A stretch of DNA of 64,000 nucleotides. It comes from Motilibacter peucedani. GTDB taxonomy: Bacteria > Actinomycetota > Actinomycetes > Motilibacterales > Motilibacteraceae. The notes below the pieces were generated by a model, which saw only the letters and a program-made list of their open reading frames with translations, was not told the DNA's origin and made no database searches. The translations under genes and the position numbers were made by a program. This document shows positions 17,151-26,222 of this stretch, piece by piece (within the stretch, counting starts at the first letter, position 1; each line of letters begins with the position of its first letter). The DNA lies in NCBI RefSeq assembly GCF_003634695.1, contig NZ_RBWV01000016.1, forward strand, positions 1 to 64,000. The letters are read 5' to 3'.

Positions 17151-17179
17151 TTGCGCAAGGTCGCGAATTGAAAACAATT
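17151..17179. promoter_or_regulatory. Palindromes upstream of the LacI gene, candidate autoregulatory operators
   Basis: Two inverted repeats lie 50-80 bases before the LacI start: TTGCGCAA (17151-17158) and AATTG-AAAA-CAATT (17166-17179). LacI-family proteins bind such palindromes and often regulate themselves. The AT-rich second repeat stands out strongly in a GC-rich background. Confidence 0.45.
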
Positions 17180-17228
17180 GCACGGCACTGCCGGGTCCGG
17201 TCAAGATCCGTCCCTTACGATCGCCCCC

Positions 17229-18248
17229 ATGAAGGCACGCCTCGCGGACATCGCGGCTCACGCGGGGGTCAGCGAGGCGACGGTCAGCCGGGTGCTGAAC
17301 GGGCGCCCGGGGGTCGGGCCCACCACCAAGCAGGCGGTGCTCACCGCGCTCGACGTGCTGGGCTACGAGCGCCCGTCGCGCCTGCGAGAGCGCTCGGCCG
17401 GGCTCGTCGGGCTCATCGTGCCCGAGCTCGAGAACCCGATCTTCCCGGCGTTCGCCCAGGTGATCGAGACGGTCCTGGCGCAGAGCGACTACACCCCGGT
17501 GCTGTGCACGCAGACGCCCGGCGGCGTCTCCGAGGACGAGTACGTCGAGATGCTGCTCGAGCGCGGGGTCTCCGGCATCATCTTCATCTCCGGGCTCCAC
17601 GCCGACACGCGCATGTCGACCGACCGCTACCACCGGCTGCGCGAGCGCGGACTGCCGATCGTGCTGGTCAACGGCTACGTCGAGGGCGTCGACGCGCCCT
17701 TCATCTCCAACGACGACGTCGCCGCGATGGACCTCGCGGTGCGGCACCTGGTCGCCCTGGGCCACCGGCGCATCGGGCTGGCGGTGGGCCCGGAGCGCTT
17801 CGTGCCGGTGATCCGCAAGATCCAGGGCTTCCGCGCCGCGCTGCGCGACACCCTCGGGGTCGAGGACGCGTCCGAGTTCGTCGAGCCCTCGCTCTTCAGC
17901 GTCGAGGGCGGCCAGGCCTCGGGCAACCGGCTGCTCGACAAGGGCTGCACGGCGATCATCTGCGCGTCGGACATCATGGCGTTCGGCGCGGTCCGGGCCG
18001 CCCGCGGCCGCGGGCTGCACGTGCCGGGCGACGTCTCGGTCGTGGGCTACGACGACTCGCCGCTGATCGCGTTCACCGACCCGCCGCTGACCACGATCCG
18101 GCAGTCGGTCCGGGTCATGGGCCAGGCCGCGGCGCGCGCGCTGCTCGAGGAGCTCGCCGGCACTCCGTCGCCGCGGGCGGAGTACGTCTTCCGCCCCGAG
18201 CTGGTCGTGCGCGGGTCGACGAGCACCGGCCCCGGCGTACGCGTCTAG
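17229..18248 (+). CDS. LacI-family transcriptional regulator
   Basis: 339 residues. The N-terminal HTH is textbook (LADIAAHAGVSEATVSRVLNGR) and is followed by a sugar-binding domain (LVGLIVPELENPIFPAF, VVGYDDSPLIAFTDPPLTTIRQ). ATG 17229 is six bases after a TACGAT box, so the mRNA is probably leaderless. No sugar genes lie beside it, so the target may be remote (perhaps maltodextrin- or cellobiose-type genes) or itself. Confidence 0.92.
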   Translation: MKARLADIAAHAGVSEATVSRVLNGRPGVGPTTKQAVLTALDVLGYERPSRLRERSAGLVGLIVPELENPIFPAFAQVIETVLAQSDYTPVLCTQTPGGVSEDEYVEMLLERGVSGIIFISGLHADTRMSTDRYHRLRERGLPIVLVNGYVEGVDAPFISNDDVAAMDLAVRHLVALGHRRIGLAVGPERFVPVIRKIQGFRAALRDTLGVEDASEFVEPSLFSVEGGQASGNRLLDKGCTAIICASDIMAFGAVRAARGRGLHVPGDVSVVGYDDSPLIAFTDPPLTTIRQSVRVMGQAAARALLEELAGTPSPRAEYVFRPELVVRGSTSTGPGVRV

Positions 18249-18261
18249 CGGCCTGCCGCCG

Positions 18262-18552
18262 TCAGCTCCCTGCGGGAGCGCCGACGACCAGGGTCCACGG
18301 GCGCACCGCCCACGAGACGACCAGCCCGGCGCTGACGTACGGGTCCTCGGCGACGAAGGCCTCGACGACCGCCGGGTCGTCGACCGACCACACGAGCAGC
18401 CCGCGGTCGACCGGGTCGGCGAGCGCGCCGGCCATGACGAGCTCGCCGCGCTCGTGCGCCGCGCGGATGAGCTCGAGGTGTGCGCCGCGGTGCGGGTCGC
18501 GGCGCTCGAGCATGTCGGGGACGTAGGAGTACTCGAGCAGGTAGACGGCCAT
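18262..18552 (-). CDS. YCII-related small protein
   Basis: 96 residues: MAVYLLEYSYVPDMLERR, then DPHRGAHLELIRAAHERG and an AEDPYVSAGLVVSWAVRPW end. This is the ferredoxin-like YCII fold with the conserved His of the RxxH region. Members are suspected small enzymes or dechlorinase-like proteins with no firm general function. It lies 11 bases downstream of the antiporter gene on the same strand and may be co-transcribed with it. Confidence 0.85.
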   Translation of the reverse strand: MAVYLLEYSYVPDMLERRDPHRGAHLELIRAAHERGELVMAGALADPVDRGLLVWSVDDPAVVEAFVAEDPYVSAGLVVSWAVRPWTLVVGAPAGS

Positions 18553-18563
18553 GTGCGCAGAGC

Positions 18564-20027
18564 CTAGGGAACGGCGAACTCCGCCGCGAGCCGGTCGTGC
18601 AGCTCGGGGTCGGCCAGCACGACCACGTCGTCGCCCGCCTGCAGCCGGGTGCCGGCCCGCACGGCGACCAGCTGGCTCTCGCGCACGACGATGCTCACCC
18701 AGAGCCCGCCGAGCTGGTCCTGCAGGCGTTCGACCGACACCCCGTCGGCCCGGGACCCCGGCTCGACGTGCAGCCGGTGCACCCCGTCCGGCTCGTCGCG
18801 CAGCCGCACGCCGATCGACCACGGCTCGGGCTCGACCGTGCGCACCGGCAGCCGCAGCAGCTCGGCGACGACCGGCACGAGGCTGCCCTGGACGAGGACC
18901 GAGAAGACCACGACCACCACGACGATGCCGAAGAGGCGCTCGGCCTGCGGCACGTGGGCCTCGAGCACGAGCACGCCCAGCAGGATCGGCACGGCGCCCT
19001 TGAGCCCCGAGAAGAGCACGAAGGCCAGCTCGGGCGGGCGCAGCCGGGCGGGCAGCAGGCACAGCCCGGCGAGCACCGGCCGGATGACCAGGGCCAGCAC
19101 GACGGCCAGCACGAGCCCTGGCCAGAGCACGTCGGGGTCGCGCAGCGTGTCGAGGTCGATCGTGAGGCCCAGCAGGACGAAGGCGACGATCTCGCCGAGG
19201 CTGCCGAGCGCTGAGGAGAAGCGCTCCACTTCTCGTTTGTAGGGCGCGCCGGCGTCGCCGACGAGGATGCCCGCGACGAAGACGGCGAGGAAGCCCGAGC
19301 CGTGGGCGAGGGTGCCGACGCCGTAGAGCACGAAGGCGCACGCGGTGGTCCGCAGCGGGTAGAGCGCCTCGCTGGGCAGCGGCACCCTGCGCACGAAGAC
19401 CAGCAGGAGCCGGCCGCCGACCACCCCGACGACCGCGCCCACGCCCATCTGCAGGCAGAACTCCCAGGCGACGTGGCCGAACGCGCCCGCGCTGACCCCG
19501 CCGGCCGAGAGCAGGCTCGCCAGCAGCGCGATGCCGACCGGGTCGTTGGCGCCCGACTCGCCCTCGAGCACCGTGCTGCTCCGGCCGGCGATCTGCCGGC
19601 GCCCGAGGACCGAGAACACGACGGCGGGGTCGGTCGGCGCGACGGCGGTGGCGACCAGCAGGGCGGGGTACCAGTCGAGCCCGAAGGCGACGTGCAGCAG
19701 CAGCCCGCCGGCGGCCGCGGTGAGGAACGTGCCGGCCACCCCGACGGCCACGATCGGCGCCGCCGCGGCACGGAACCGGTCCCAGCCGATGTGCATGCCG
19801 CCGTCGAATAGCACCACCACCAGCGCGAGCGTGACGACGTGCTCGACGGTCAGGCCGCTCGGCGCGTGCAGGTCGGGGACGACCGCCACCGCGACCGCCG
19901 CGGAGGCGAGCACCAGCAGGGGAGCGGGTACGCGGAGCCGCTCGGTCAGGCGGTTGGACAGGACCGCCGCCAGCCCGGCGAGGGCGGCGAGCAGGACGAC
20001 GAGCGCGTAGTGCTCGGTCTCGGACAA
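18564..20027 (-). CDS. Potassium/proton antiporter (CPA1, NhaP2/CvrA-like)
   Basis: 487 residues with about twelve hydrophobic segments and conserved transport motifs VAPTDPAVVFSVLG and EGESGANDPVGI (the Asp pair of the ion site). A soluble C-terminal TrkA_C-type domain (about 400-485; GVSVERLQ, GDDVVVLADPELHDRL) probably senses nucleotide or ions. It exchanges K+ or Na+ for protons at the cytoplasmic membrane. The start is the unusual TTG at 20027, chosen because AGGAG lies upstream and the first helix begins shortly after. Confidence 0.88.
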   Translation of the reverse strand: MSETEHYALVVLLAALAGLAAVLSNRLTERLRVPAPLLVLASAAVAVAVVPDLHAPSGLTVEHVVTLALVVVLFDGGMHIGWDRFRAAAAPIVAVGVAGTFLTAAAGGLLLHVAFGLDWYPALLVATAVAPTDPAVVFSVLGRRQIAGRSSTVLEGESGANDPVGIALLASLLSAGGVSAGAFGHVAWEFCLQMGVGAVVGVVGGRLLLVFVRRVPLPSEALYPLRTTACAFVLYGVGTLAHGSGFLAVFVAGILVGDAGAPYKREVERFSSALGSLGEIVAFVLLGLTIDLDTLRDPDVLWPGLVLAVVLALVIRPVLAGLCLLPARLRPPELAFVLFSGLKGAVPILLGVLVLEAHVPQAERLFGIVVVVVVFSVLVQGSLVPVVAELLRLPVRTVEPEPWSIGVRLRDEPDGVHRLHVEPGSRADGVSVERLQDQLGGLWVSIVVRESQLVAVRAGTRLQAGDDVVVLADPELHDRLAAEFAVP

Positions 20028-20096
20028 CGGGGGCTCCTGGGGAGGGCGCGACGAGGACTGCTGCCGACCAGGCTTCCCGGCACACCGTTCGAGTCG

Positions 20097-20169
20097 TGCC
20101 CCAGGAGGGAATCGAACCCCCGACGCCCTCCTTAGGACGGAGGCGCTCTGTCCACTGAGCTACTGAGGC
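20097..20169 (-). tRNA. tRNA-Arg (anticodon CCT)
   Basis: On the minus strand a complete cloverleaf folds: acceptor GCCTCAG/CTGGGGC, D arm GCTC-AGTGGACA-GAGC, anticodon arm CCTCC-GTCCTAA-GGAGG with anticodon CCT, and a T arm with TTCGATT loop. It reads AGG codons. The CCA end is not encoded. It lies between the antiporter gene and a divergent CNNM gene. Confidence 0.95.
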
Positions 20170-20324
20170 GGAGTCCACAGCCTAGCGGCGCCGGGTGGAC
20201 AGCAGCGGCGCCGCTCTTGGCACCATAGGCTCATGGAGGACGTCGTGGTGGACAGGCACCGCAGGGCCGGGGCTCCCCCCGGTCCCCGGCGGCGAAGACG
20301 GAGCAGAGGCGGGCTGACGGCGGC

Positions 20325-21674
20325 ATGCTGACTGCGCTGCTCCTGCTGCTGCTCGCCCTCGCCCTGGTCGCGGCCTGCGGGCTCTACGTCGCGGCCGAGT
20401 TCTCGCTGCTCACCGTCGACCGCACCAGCGTCGAGCGCGCCGCCGAGCAGGGCGACCGCGGCGCGGCCGGGGTGCTCCACGCGCTGACCACCCTCTCGAC
20501 CCAGCTCTCGGGCGCCCAGGTCGGCATCACCGTCACCAACCTGCTCATCGGCTACCTCGCCGAGCCCTCGATCGCCCGGCTCGTGCGCGGCCCGCTCACC
20601 GACGCCGGCGCGAGCGACGGCGCGGCCGACACGGTGGGCGTCGTGCTCGCGATCCTGCTGGTCACCGTGCTGACCATGGTCTTCGGCGAGCTCGTGCCCA
20701 AGAACCTCGCCATCTCGCGCCCGCTCGCCACTGCCAAGGCGGTGCAGCGCTTCTCGCGCGCCTCGACCCGGCTCACCAGCGTGCTCGTGCGCCTGCTCAA
20801 CGGCACTGCCAACGCGCTGCTGCACCGCGTCGGCGTCGAGGCGCAGGAGGAGCTGGCCTCGGCGCGCTCGGCGCAGGAGCTCGTGTCCCTCGTGCGCCGC
20901 TCGGCCGAGCAGGGCACCCTCGAGCCCGGCACCGCCGACCTGCTCCAGCAGAGCCTGGTGTTCGGCGAGCGCATGGCGCGCGACGTCATGACCGCCCGCG
21001 TGCAGGTCCACACGGTGACGACGGGTGCCACGGCGGCCGACGTCGTGACGCTCACCCAGGCCACCGGGCACTCCCGCTTCCCGGTCGTCGCAGGCGTCGC
21101 CGACGACGTCGTCGGCATGGTGCACCTGCGCCAGGCGCTCCAGGTGCCCTACGACTCGCGGCCCCGTGTCCGCGTCCGCGACCTGATGGTCGCCCCGGTG
21201 CTCGTGCCCGAGACCCTCGAGCTCGACCCCCTGCTCGACCAGCTGCGGGCCGGCGGCATGCAGGCGGCCGTCGTCATCGACGAGTTCGGCGGGGTCGCCG
21301 GGCTCGTCACGCTCGAGGACCTCATCGAGGAGCTGGTCGGCGACGTCGTCGACGAGCACGACGAGGACGACGCCCAGGCCCGCCGGCTCCCCGACGGCTC
21401 CTGGTCGCTGTCGGGGCTGCTGCGCCCCGACGAGGCCTCCCGCCACGTCGGCGTCGAGCTCCCCGAGGACGACGACTACGAGACGCTCGGCGGACTGATC
21501 ACCGTGCAGCTCGGCCGGGTGCCGCAGCTCGGCGACGAGGCCACCCTCGTGCTGCCGGGCGGACCCGAGGAGCCGGAGACCCGCGTCGCCCTGCGCGTCA
21601 CCGCCATGGACCTGCGGCGCGTCGACCGCATCTCGCTCCAGGTGCTGAGCGCCCCGCCGGCGGAGGAGCCGTGA
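20325..21674 (+). CDS. CNNM/CorC-family transporter with CBS pair (hemolysin-like)
   Basis: 449 residues. The DUF21 membrane domain (about 1-190; YVAAEFSLLTVDRT, VFGELVPKNLAI) is followed by a CBS pair (about 210-340; VIDEFGGVAGLVTLEDLIEE) and a C-terminal CorC_HlyC domain (about 360-440; DDYETLGGLI). The family handles Mg2+ or Co2+ efflux or homeostasis, despite the old name hemolysin. A TAGGCT box lies about 95 bases upstream. The stop overlaps the start of a second, shorter family member (GTGA). Confidence 0.92.
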   Translation: MLTALLLLLLALALVAACGLYVAAEFSLLTVDRTSVERAAEQGDRGAAGVLHALTTLSTQLSGAQVGITVTNLLIGYLAEPSIARLVRGPLTDAGASDGAADTVGVVLAILLVTVLTMVFGELVPKNLAISRPLATAKAVQRFSRASTRLTSVLVRLLNGTANALLHRVGVEAQEELASARSAQELVSLVRRSAEQGTLEPGTADLLQQSLVFGERMARDVMTARVQVHTVTTGATAADVVTLTQATGHSRFPVVAGVADDVVGMVHLRQALQVPYDSRPRVRVRDLMVAPVLVPETLELDPLLDQLRAGGMQAAVVIDEFGGVAGLVTLEDLIEELVGDVVDEHDEDDAQARRLPDGSWSLSGLLRPDEASRHVGVELPEDDDYETLGGLITVQLGRVPQLGDEATLVLPGGPEEPETRVALRVTAMDLRRVDRISLQVLSAPPAEEP

Positions 21675-22771
21675 GCCCGGTCGTCGCCGTCGTCCTCTCG
21701 GCGCTGCTCCTGCTCGGCAACGCGTTCTTCGTCGGCGCCGAGTTCGCCCTCGTCTCGGCCCGCCGCTCGTCGGTCGAGCCGCTCGCGCAGGCCGGCTCCG
21801 CCCGGGCCCGCCGCACCCTCGAGGCGATGGAGGACATCTCCCGCATGCTGGCGGGCGCCCAGCTCGGGGTGACCGCCTGCTCGCTCGGCCTCGGTGCGCT
21901 GGCCGAGCCCGCGGTCGCCTCCCTGCTCGAGGGGCCCTTCGAGGCGGTGCACCTGCCGCACGGCGCCGTCCACCCGGTCGGCTTCGTGATCGCGCTGACG
22001 CTGGTCGCCTTCGTGCACATCGTGCTCGGCGAGATGGTGCCCAAGAACCTCAGCATGGCCGGGCCCGACCGGGCCGCGCTCGTGCTCGGCCCGGCGCTGC
22101 TGCTGCTCGTGCGCGCGACCCGGCCGCTCATCACCTCGCTCAACGCGCTGGCCAACGGCACCCTGCGGCTGGTCGGCATCGAGCCGAAGAACGAGGTGAC
22201 CAGCGCCTTCACCCGCGACGAGGTGGCCGGGCTGGTCGAGGAGTCGCGCCGAGAGGGCCTGCTCGACATCGACGAGGAGCGCCTGGTCATGGGGGCGCTC
22301 ACCTTCGAGGAGCGCACCGTCCGCTCGGTGCTGCTGCCCCTCGACCGACTGGTCATGGTCGAGCTCGGCGCCACCCGCGGCCAGGTCGAGCAGGCGGCGG
22401 CGCGCACGGGCTTCTCCCGCTTCCCCGTGCGCTCCGGCACCGAGCTGGTGGGCTACGTGCACATCAAGGACACCCTCGTCGACCTGCCCGCCGAGCGCGA
22501 GCGGCCGCTGGCGCGGGAGTCCGTGCGCCCGATGCCCGCGGTCGTGGTCACCGACCCGCTGCGCACGGTGCTGGTCGCCATGCAGCGCACCGCCGCCCAC
22601 CTCGCCCGGGTCCACGACACCGACGGCGCCCTGCTCGGCGTCGCGGCGCTCGAGGACGTCATCGAGGAGTTCGTCGGCGAGATCCGTGACGAGGGCCGCG
22701 CCGAGGTGCGCCCCGGCGCACGCCCGGAGCGGCGCACGGACGGTCGCGCCGACCGCCGGCCCGCGCGCTAG
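21671..22771 (+). CDS. Second CNNM/CorC-family transporter, lacking the C-terminal domain
   Basis: 366 residues with the DUF21 membrane domain (GNAFFVGAEFALVSARRS, VLGEMVPKNLSM) and a CBS pair (about 205-340). It ends soon after EDVIEEFVGEI with no CorC_HlyC domain, unlike its upstream paralogue. GTG 21671 overlaps the previous stop, so the two products may form a hetero-oligomer, as is usual for such tandem pairs. Confidence 0.9.
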   Translation: MSPVVAVVLSALLLLGNAFFVGAEFALVSARRSSVEPLAQAGSARARRTLEAMEDISRMLAGAQLGVTACSLGLGALAEPAVASLLEGPFEAVHLPHGAVHPVGFVIALTLVAFVHIVLGEMVPKNLSMAGPDRAALVLGPALLLLVRATRPLITSLNALANGTLRLVGIEPKNEVTSAFTRDEVAGLVEESRREGLLDIDEERLVMGALTFEERTVRSVLLPLDRLVMVELGATRGQVEQAAARTGFSRFPVRSGTELVGYVHIKDTLVDLPAERERPLARESVRPMPAVVVTDPLRTVLVAMQRTAAHLARVHDTDGALLGVAALEDVIEEFVGEIRDEGRAEVRPGARPERRTDGRADRRPAR

Positions 22772-22780
22772 GGTGCGCGG

Positions 22781-23554
22781 GTGCGCCGGTCCACGTCGCC
22801 CGCCCTGCTGGGTGCGGGCCTGCTGCTCGCGCTGAGCGCGTGCGGCCCGTCCGACGCCCAGCCGGTCTCCCTGCCGAGCCCGCCCGTCAGTGCCGGCGCT
22901 CCCGCCTCCGCCGGCGCGCCACCGCCCAGCACCGCCTCGGCGACGCCGACCGCGCGGGCCACCGCCCCCTCGGCGAGCGCGGCGGCCACCAAGCTCCTCG
23001 CCCAGGTCCGGACGCTGCACGAGTCTCGCGGCGCCTACCGCGTCAACGGCACCACGACCTTCCGCGGTCGCCCGATCGTCCTCGACGTGACCGTCATCGC
23101 GGACGCCGCGCGCGGCAGCATCACGTTCGCCGGGCGCAAGCTCAAGGTCATCCGCATCGGCGGCACCGTCTACGCCAAGGGCGACCCCGAGTCCTTCGTC
23201 GACCTGCTCCGGGTGCCGGCGGCCAAGGCCGAGACGGTGCCCGACGACAAGTGGCTCGCCATCCCGGTCGCCGGCTCCACCGAGCCGCTGGTCGCGGTGC
23301 TCGACGTCGAGCGGGTGCTGCTCGCGAAGTCGCCGCGCCTGGGCGCCTCGGGGTTCTTCTACGCCGGGCAGACGGCCCGTCAGCTCGTGCCGGGCGGCAT
23401 CCCCGGCGTCTCGCTGGTGCTGCCGCGCACGGGCAAGCCCACCGTCATCGGCATGACGCTGCAGGTCGACGGTGCGCCCGTCTCGGTGCTGCCCTGGCCG
23501 TCGAAGAACCTCGGCGTGAAGCTGCCGAAGAAGGACCGGATCGTCCGGCTCTGA
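22781..23554 (+). CDS. LppX/LprAFG-like lipoprotein
   Basis: 257 residues. A signal peptide with lipobox LSAC (Cys about 22) is followed by a Pro/Ala/Ser/Thr-rich tether to about residue 65 and an LppX_LprAFG-like domain (LLAQVRTLHESRGAYRVNG, IRIGGTVYAKGDPESF, GIPGVSLVLPRTGKP). Relatives in mycobacteria carry lipids across the periplasm. The start GTG 22781 sits five bases after a TAGGGT box, suggesting a leaderless message. Confidence 0.8.
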   Translation: MRRSTSPALLGAGLLLALSACGPSDAQPVSLPSPPVSAGAPASAGAPPPSTASATPTARATAPSASAAATKLLAQVRTLHESRGAYRVNGTTTFRGRPIVLDVTVIADAARGSITFAGRKLKVIRIGGTVYAKGDPESFVDLLRVPAAKAETVPDDKWLAIPVAGSTEPLVAVLDVERVLLAKSPRLGASGFFYAGQTARQLVPGGIPGVSLVLPRTGKPTVIGMTLQVDGAPVSVLPWPSKNLGVKLPKKDRIVRL

Positions 23555-23562
23555 GCCGCCGT

Positions 23563-23586
23563 GGTCGCGAGCGTCAGCCCGCGACC
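23563..23586. terminator. Convergent hairpin between lipoprotein and ROK genes
   Basis: GGTCGCG (23563-23569) pairs with CGCGACC (23580-23586) around a ten-base loop, directly after the lipoprotein stop and covering the 3' end of the convergent ROK gene. It could work in both directions. There is no T-run. Confidence 0.4.
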
Positions 23587-24827
23587 CAGCGCGCCGGGTT
23601 GCTGCGTACGCGGTCGACGACCGAGCGCGCCGCGCCCAGGACCGCAGCCTCGGCACCCACGCGGGCCGGCACCACCGTCGGCCGCGACCACGGCGCGGCC
23701 AGCACGCGCTCGGCGATCTCCCGCTCGAGCGCCGGCGCGATCCACGGCGCGAGGTCGCGGTAGATGCCGGCGAGCTTGACCAGGTCGATGTCGAGCAGGT
23801 TCAGCGCGCCCGAGACCGCTACGCCGAGCGCCCAGCCCGCGCGCTCGAGCGCCGCGAGCGTGGCGCCGTCGCCCTCCTCTGCCAGCGCGAGCAGGTGGGA
23901 GGCGGTCGGCGTGCCGCCCAGCGACGTACCCGGGCTCATCGGCACCCCCGCCGCCCGGCGGATGGCGTCGTGGCCGGCGAACTGCTCGAGGCAGCCACGG
24001 GCACCGCACTTGCACTGCGGGCCGTCGGGCACGACCGCGACGTGGCCGAGCTCGCCGCTCCAGCCGTGCCGACCGCGGAAGAGCCGGCCGTCGAGGACGA
24101 TGCCGCCGCCGACGCCGATCTCGCCCGAGATGAGCAGGGCGTCGACGTGGCCGGACTCCGACATCTCGGCAAGGGCCGCGAGGTTGCCGTCGTTGTCGAC
24201 GGTGAGCTCGAGGGTGGAGAGCAGCGGCTGCTCGTGCGCCAGGGCGAGCACGTCGAGGTCGGACCAGCCGAGGTTGGGCGCGAGCTGCAGCGGGCCGTAG
24301 GGCGCCCGCACCAGGCCGGGGATCGCCAGGGTCGCGGCGTGCAGACCGAGCCCCGTCGCGTCACGGGCGTCCTGCGCCAGGTCGGCGAGCCGACGGAACA
24401 CCTCGGCGGGGCCGGTGTCGCGGAAGTCGCCCTCGACCACCTCGAGGTGGCGCACCGCGCCGCTGAAGTCGACGATGCAGACGGCCGCGTAGTCGACGTT
24501 GAGCTCGAGCCCGAGGCCGGCGGGGCCCTGGGGGTCGAGCTCCAGGCCGGTCGCGGGCCGCCCGACGCCGCCACGGGCGCTCCGGCGGGTCTCGCGCACG
24601 AGACCGGCCGCGATGAGGATGTCGACGAGCGAGGACGACGTGGCGCGGGTCAGGCCGGTCTCGGCCGAGATGCCCGCGCGCGAGATCGGGCTCGCCGCCC
24701 GGGCGATGCGGTCGAGCGCCAGGACGAGGTTGGCCTCGCGCAAGTGGGCCTGCCGCGCCGGCGACGACGACGGCGGCCGGAGCTCGTCGCGGAGCTCGTC
24801 GCGGGTCTCGTCTCGGGGGGCGGGCAC
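23574..24827 (-). CDS. xylR: ROK-family xylose-type repressor
   Basis: About 417 residues. A winged HTH (about 35-95; ISRAGISAETGLTRATSSSLVDIL) is followed by a ROK domain with the ATP-site-like VDNDGNLAALAE and the zinc motif CKCGARGCLEQF. It is divergent from xylA and xylB, the classical XylR arrangement, so it should repress xylose genes when xylose is absent. The GTG at 24827 is the best start I can see; TTG further upstream in the same frame is possible, and codons before residue 20 are an odd ETRDELRDELR repeat. An operator-like repeat lies in the divergent region. Confidence 0.85.
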   Translation of the reverse strand: MPAPRDETRDELRDELRPPSSSPARQAHLREANLVLALDRIARAASPISRAGISAETGLTRATSSSLVDILIAAGLVRETRRSARGGVGRPATGLELDPQGPAGLGLELNVDYAAVCIVDFSGAVRHLEVVEGDFRDTGPAEVFRRLADLAQDARDATGLGLHAATLAIPGLVRAPYGPLQLAPNLGWSDLDVLALAHEQPLLSTLELTVDNDGNLAALAEMSESGHVDALLISGEIGVGGGIVLDGRLFRGRHGWSGELGHVAVVPDGPQCKCGARGCLEQFAGHDAIRRAAGVPMSPGTSLGGTPTASHLLALAEEGDGATLAALERAGWALGVAVSGALNLLDIDLVKLAGIYRDLAPWIAPALEREIAERVLAAPWSRPTVVPARVGAEAAVLGAARSVVDRVRSNPARWVAG

Positions 24828-24898
24828 GGGGGCGACGGTGCCAGAGGCGGAGCCGTTGCACAAACACGGGGGGCTGCGGCACGCACGTGCGGCGGGAG

Positions 24899-24926
24899 TT
24901 GACACGAGCGCGCGTCCTGCTAAGTT
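24899..24926 (+). promoter_or_regulatory. xylA promoter
   Basis: TTGACA (24899-24904) and TAAGTT (24921-24926) are spaced by 16 bases, upstream of xylA. The -10 element overlaps the GTTCA inverted repeat, so a bound repressor would exclude RNA polymerase. Confidence 0.65.
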
Positions 24927-24938
24927 CAGCCATTGAAC
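24924..24938. promoter_or_regulatory. Candidate XylR operator GTTCA-N5-TGAAC
   Basis: A perfect 5+5 inverted repeat lies on the xylA -10 region and extends with flanking A/T bases (AAGTTCA...TGAACAA). Its place between the divergent xylR and xylA genes supports an operator. Confidence 0.6.
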
Positions 24939-24995
24939 AATCGCGGTCGCGGCGACAGCTGCGGTTCCCGCACCCCCCTCGCACCCAGGAGTGAC

Positions 24996-26183
24996 ATGGC
25001 TGTCAAGCCCACCAAGGAAGACAAGTTCTCGTTCGGTCTCTGGACGGTGGGCTGGCAGGCGCGCGACCCGTTCGGCGACGCGACGCGCGGCCCGATCGAC
25101 ACCGTCGAGGCCGTGCACGAGCTCGCCGAGCTCGGCGCCTACGGCATCACGTTCCACGACGACGACCTGATCCCGTTCGGCGCCGACGACTCCGTGCGCG
25201 ACAAGGCGATCGCCGACTACAAGAAGGCTCTCGAGGACACCGGCCTGGTGACCCCGATGGTCACGACCAACCTTTTCACCCAGCCGGTCTTCAAGGACGG
25301 CGGCTTCACCAACAACGACCGCGAGATCCGTCGCTACGCGCTGCGCAAGGTGCTGCGCAACGTCGACCTCGCCGCCGAGCTGGGCGCGCAGACCTACGTC
25401 ATGTGGGGCGGGCGCGAGGGCGCCGAGACCGACTCGGCGAAGGACATCGCCGCGGCGCTCGACCGCATGCGCGAGGGCATCGACACCGTCGCGGCCTACG
25501 TCAAGGACAAGGGCTACGGCCTGCGCCTCGCGATCGAGCCCAAGCCGAACGAGCCCCGCGGCGACATCCTGCTGCCGACCGCCGGCCACGCCCTGGCGTT
25601 CATCCGCCAGCTCGAGCACAGCGACATCGTGGGCATCAACCCCGAGGTCGGCCACGAGCAGATGTCCAACCTCAACTTCGTGCACGGCATCGCCCAGGCG
25701 CTGTGGGAGGGCAAGCTCTTCCACATCGACCTCAACGGCCAGAACGGCCCGAAGTTCGACCAGGACCTCATCTTCGGCCACGGCAACGTGCTCAACGCGT
25801 TCTTCACCGTCGACCTGCTCGAGAACGGCTTCCCGAACGGCGGGCCGAAGTACGACGGGCCGCGCCACTTCGACTACAAGCCGCTGCGCACCGAGGACGC
25901 GACCGGCGTGTGGCGCTCGGCCGAGGCCAACATGACGACCTACCTGCTCCTGAAGGAGCGCGCCCTCGCGTTCCGCCAGGACCCCGAGGTCCAGGCCGCC
26001 ATGGAGGCCTCGAAGGTCTTCGAGCTCGGCCAGCCGACCCTCGGCGAGGGCGAGACCTACAAGGACCTGCTCGCCGACCGCAGCGCGTTCGAGGACTTCG
26101 ACGCGGTCGCCAAGGGCGCACAGGGATACGGTTTCGTCCACCTCGACCAGCTGGCGATCGAGCACCTGCTCGGCGCCCGCTAG
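24996..26183 (+). CDS. xylA: Xylose isomerase
   Basis: 395 residues, normal for the actinobacterial class I enzyme. The active-site block [14 protein letters not shown] holds the ring-opening histidine. The metal-binding region shows [11 protein letters not shown] and a [18 protein letters not shown] block, then [17 protein letters not shown]. It converts D-xylose to D-xylulose in the cytoplasm. ATG 24996 is preceded by CAGGAGTG. Followed 39 bases later by xylB in the same direction. Confidence 0.98.
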   Translation: MAVKPTKEDKFSFGLWTVGWQARDPFGDATRGPIDTVEAVHELAELGAYGITFHDDDLIPFGADDSVRDKAIADYKKALEDTGLVTPMVTTNLFTQPVFKDGGFTNNDREIRRYALRKVLRNVDLAAELGAQTYVMWGGREGAETDSAKDIAAALDRMREGIDTVAAYVKDKGYGLRLAIEPKPNEPRGDILLPTAGHALAFIRQLEHSDIVGINPEVGHEQMSNLNFVHGIAQALWEGKLFHIDLNGQNGPKFDQDLIFGHGNVLNAFFTVDLLENGFPNGGPKYDGPRHFDYKPLRTEDATGVWRSAEANMTTYLLLKERALAFRQDPEVQAAMEASKVFELGQPTLGEGETYKDLLADRSAFEDFDAVAKGAQGYGFVHLDQLAIEHLLGAR

Positions 26184-26222
26184 TCCACTCCCGTCCTTCC
26201 ACAGCAGCAGGGATCCCGCCCC

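Noticed and set aside
20234-20331. 33-codon frame ending inside the start of the first CNNM gene
   Set aside because: Basic, low-complexity product, no ribosome site, and the TAGGCT box is too close to be its leaderless promoter.
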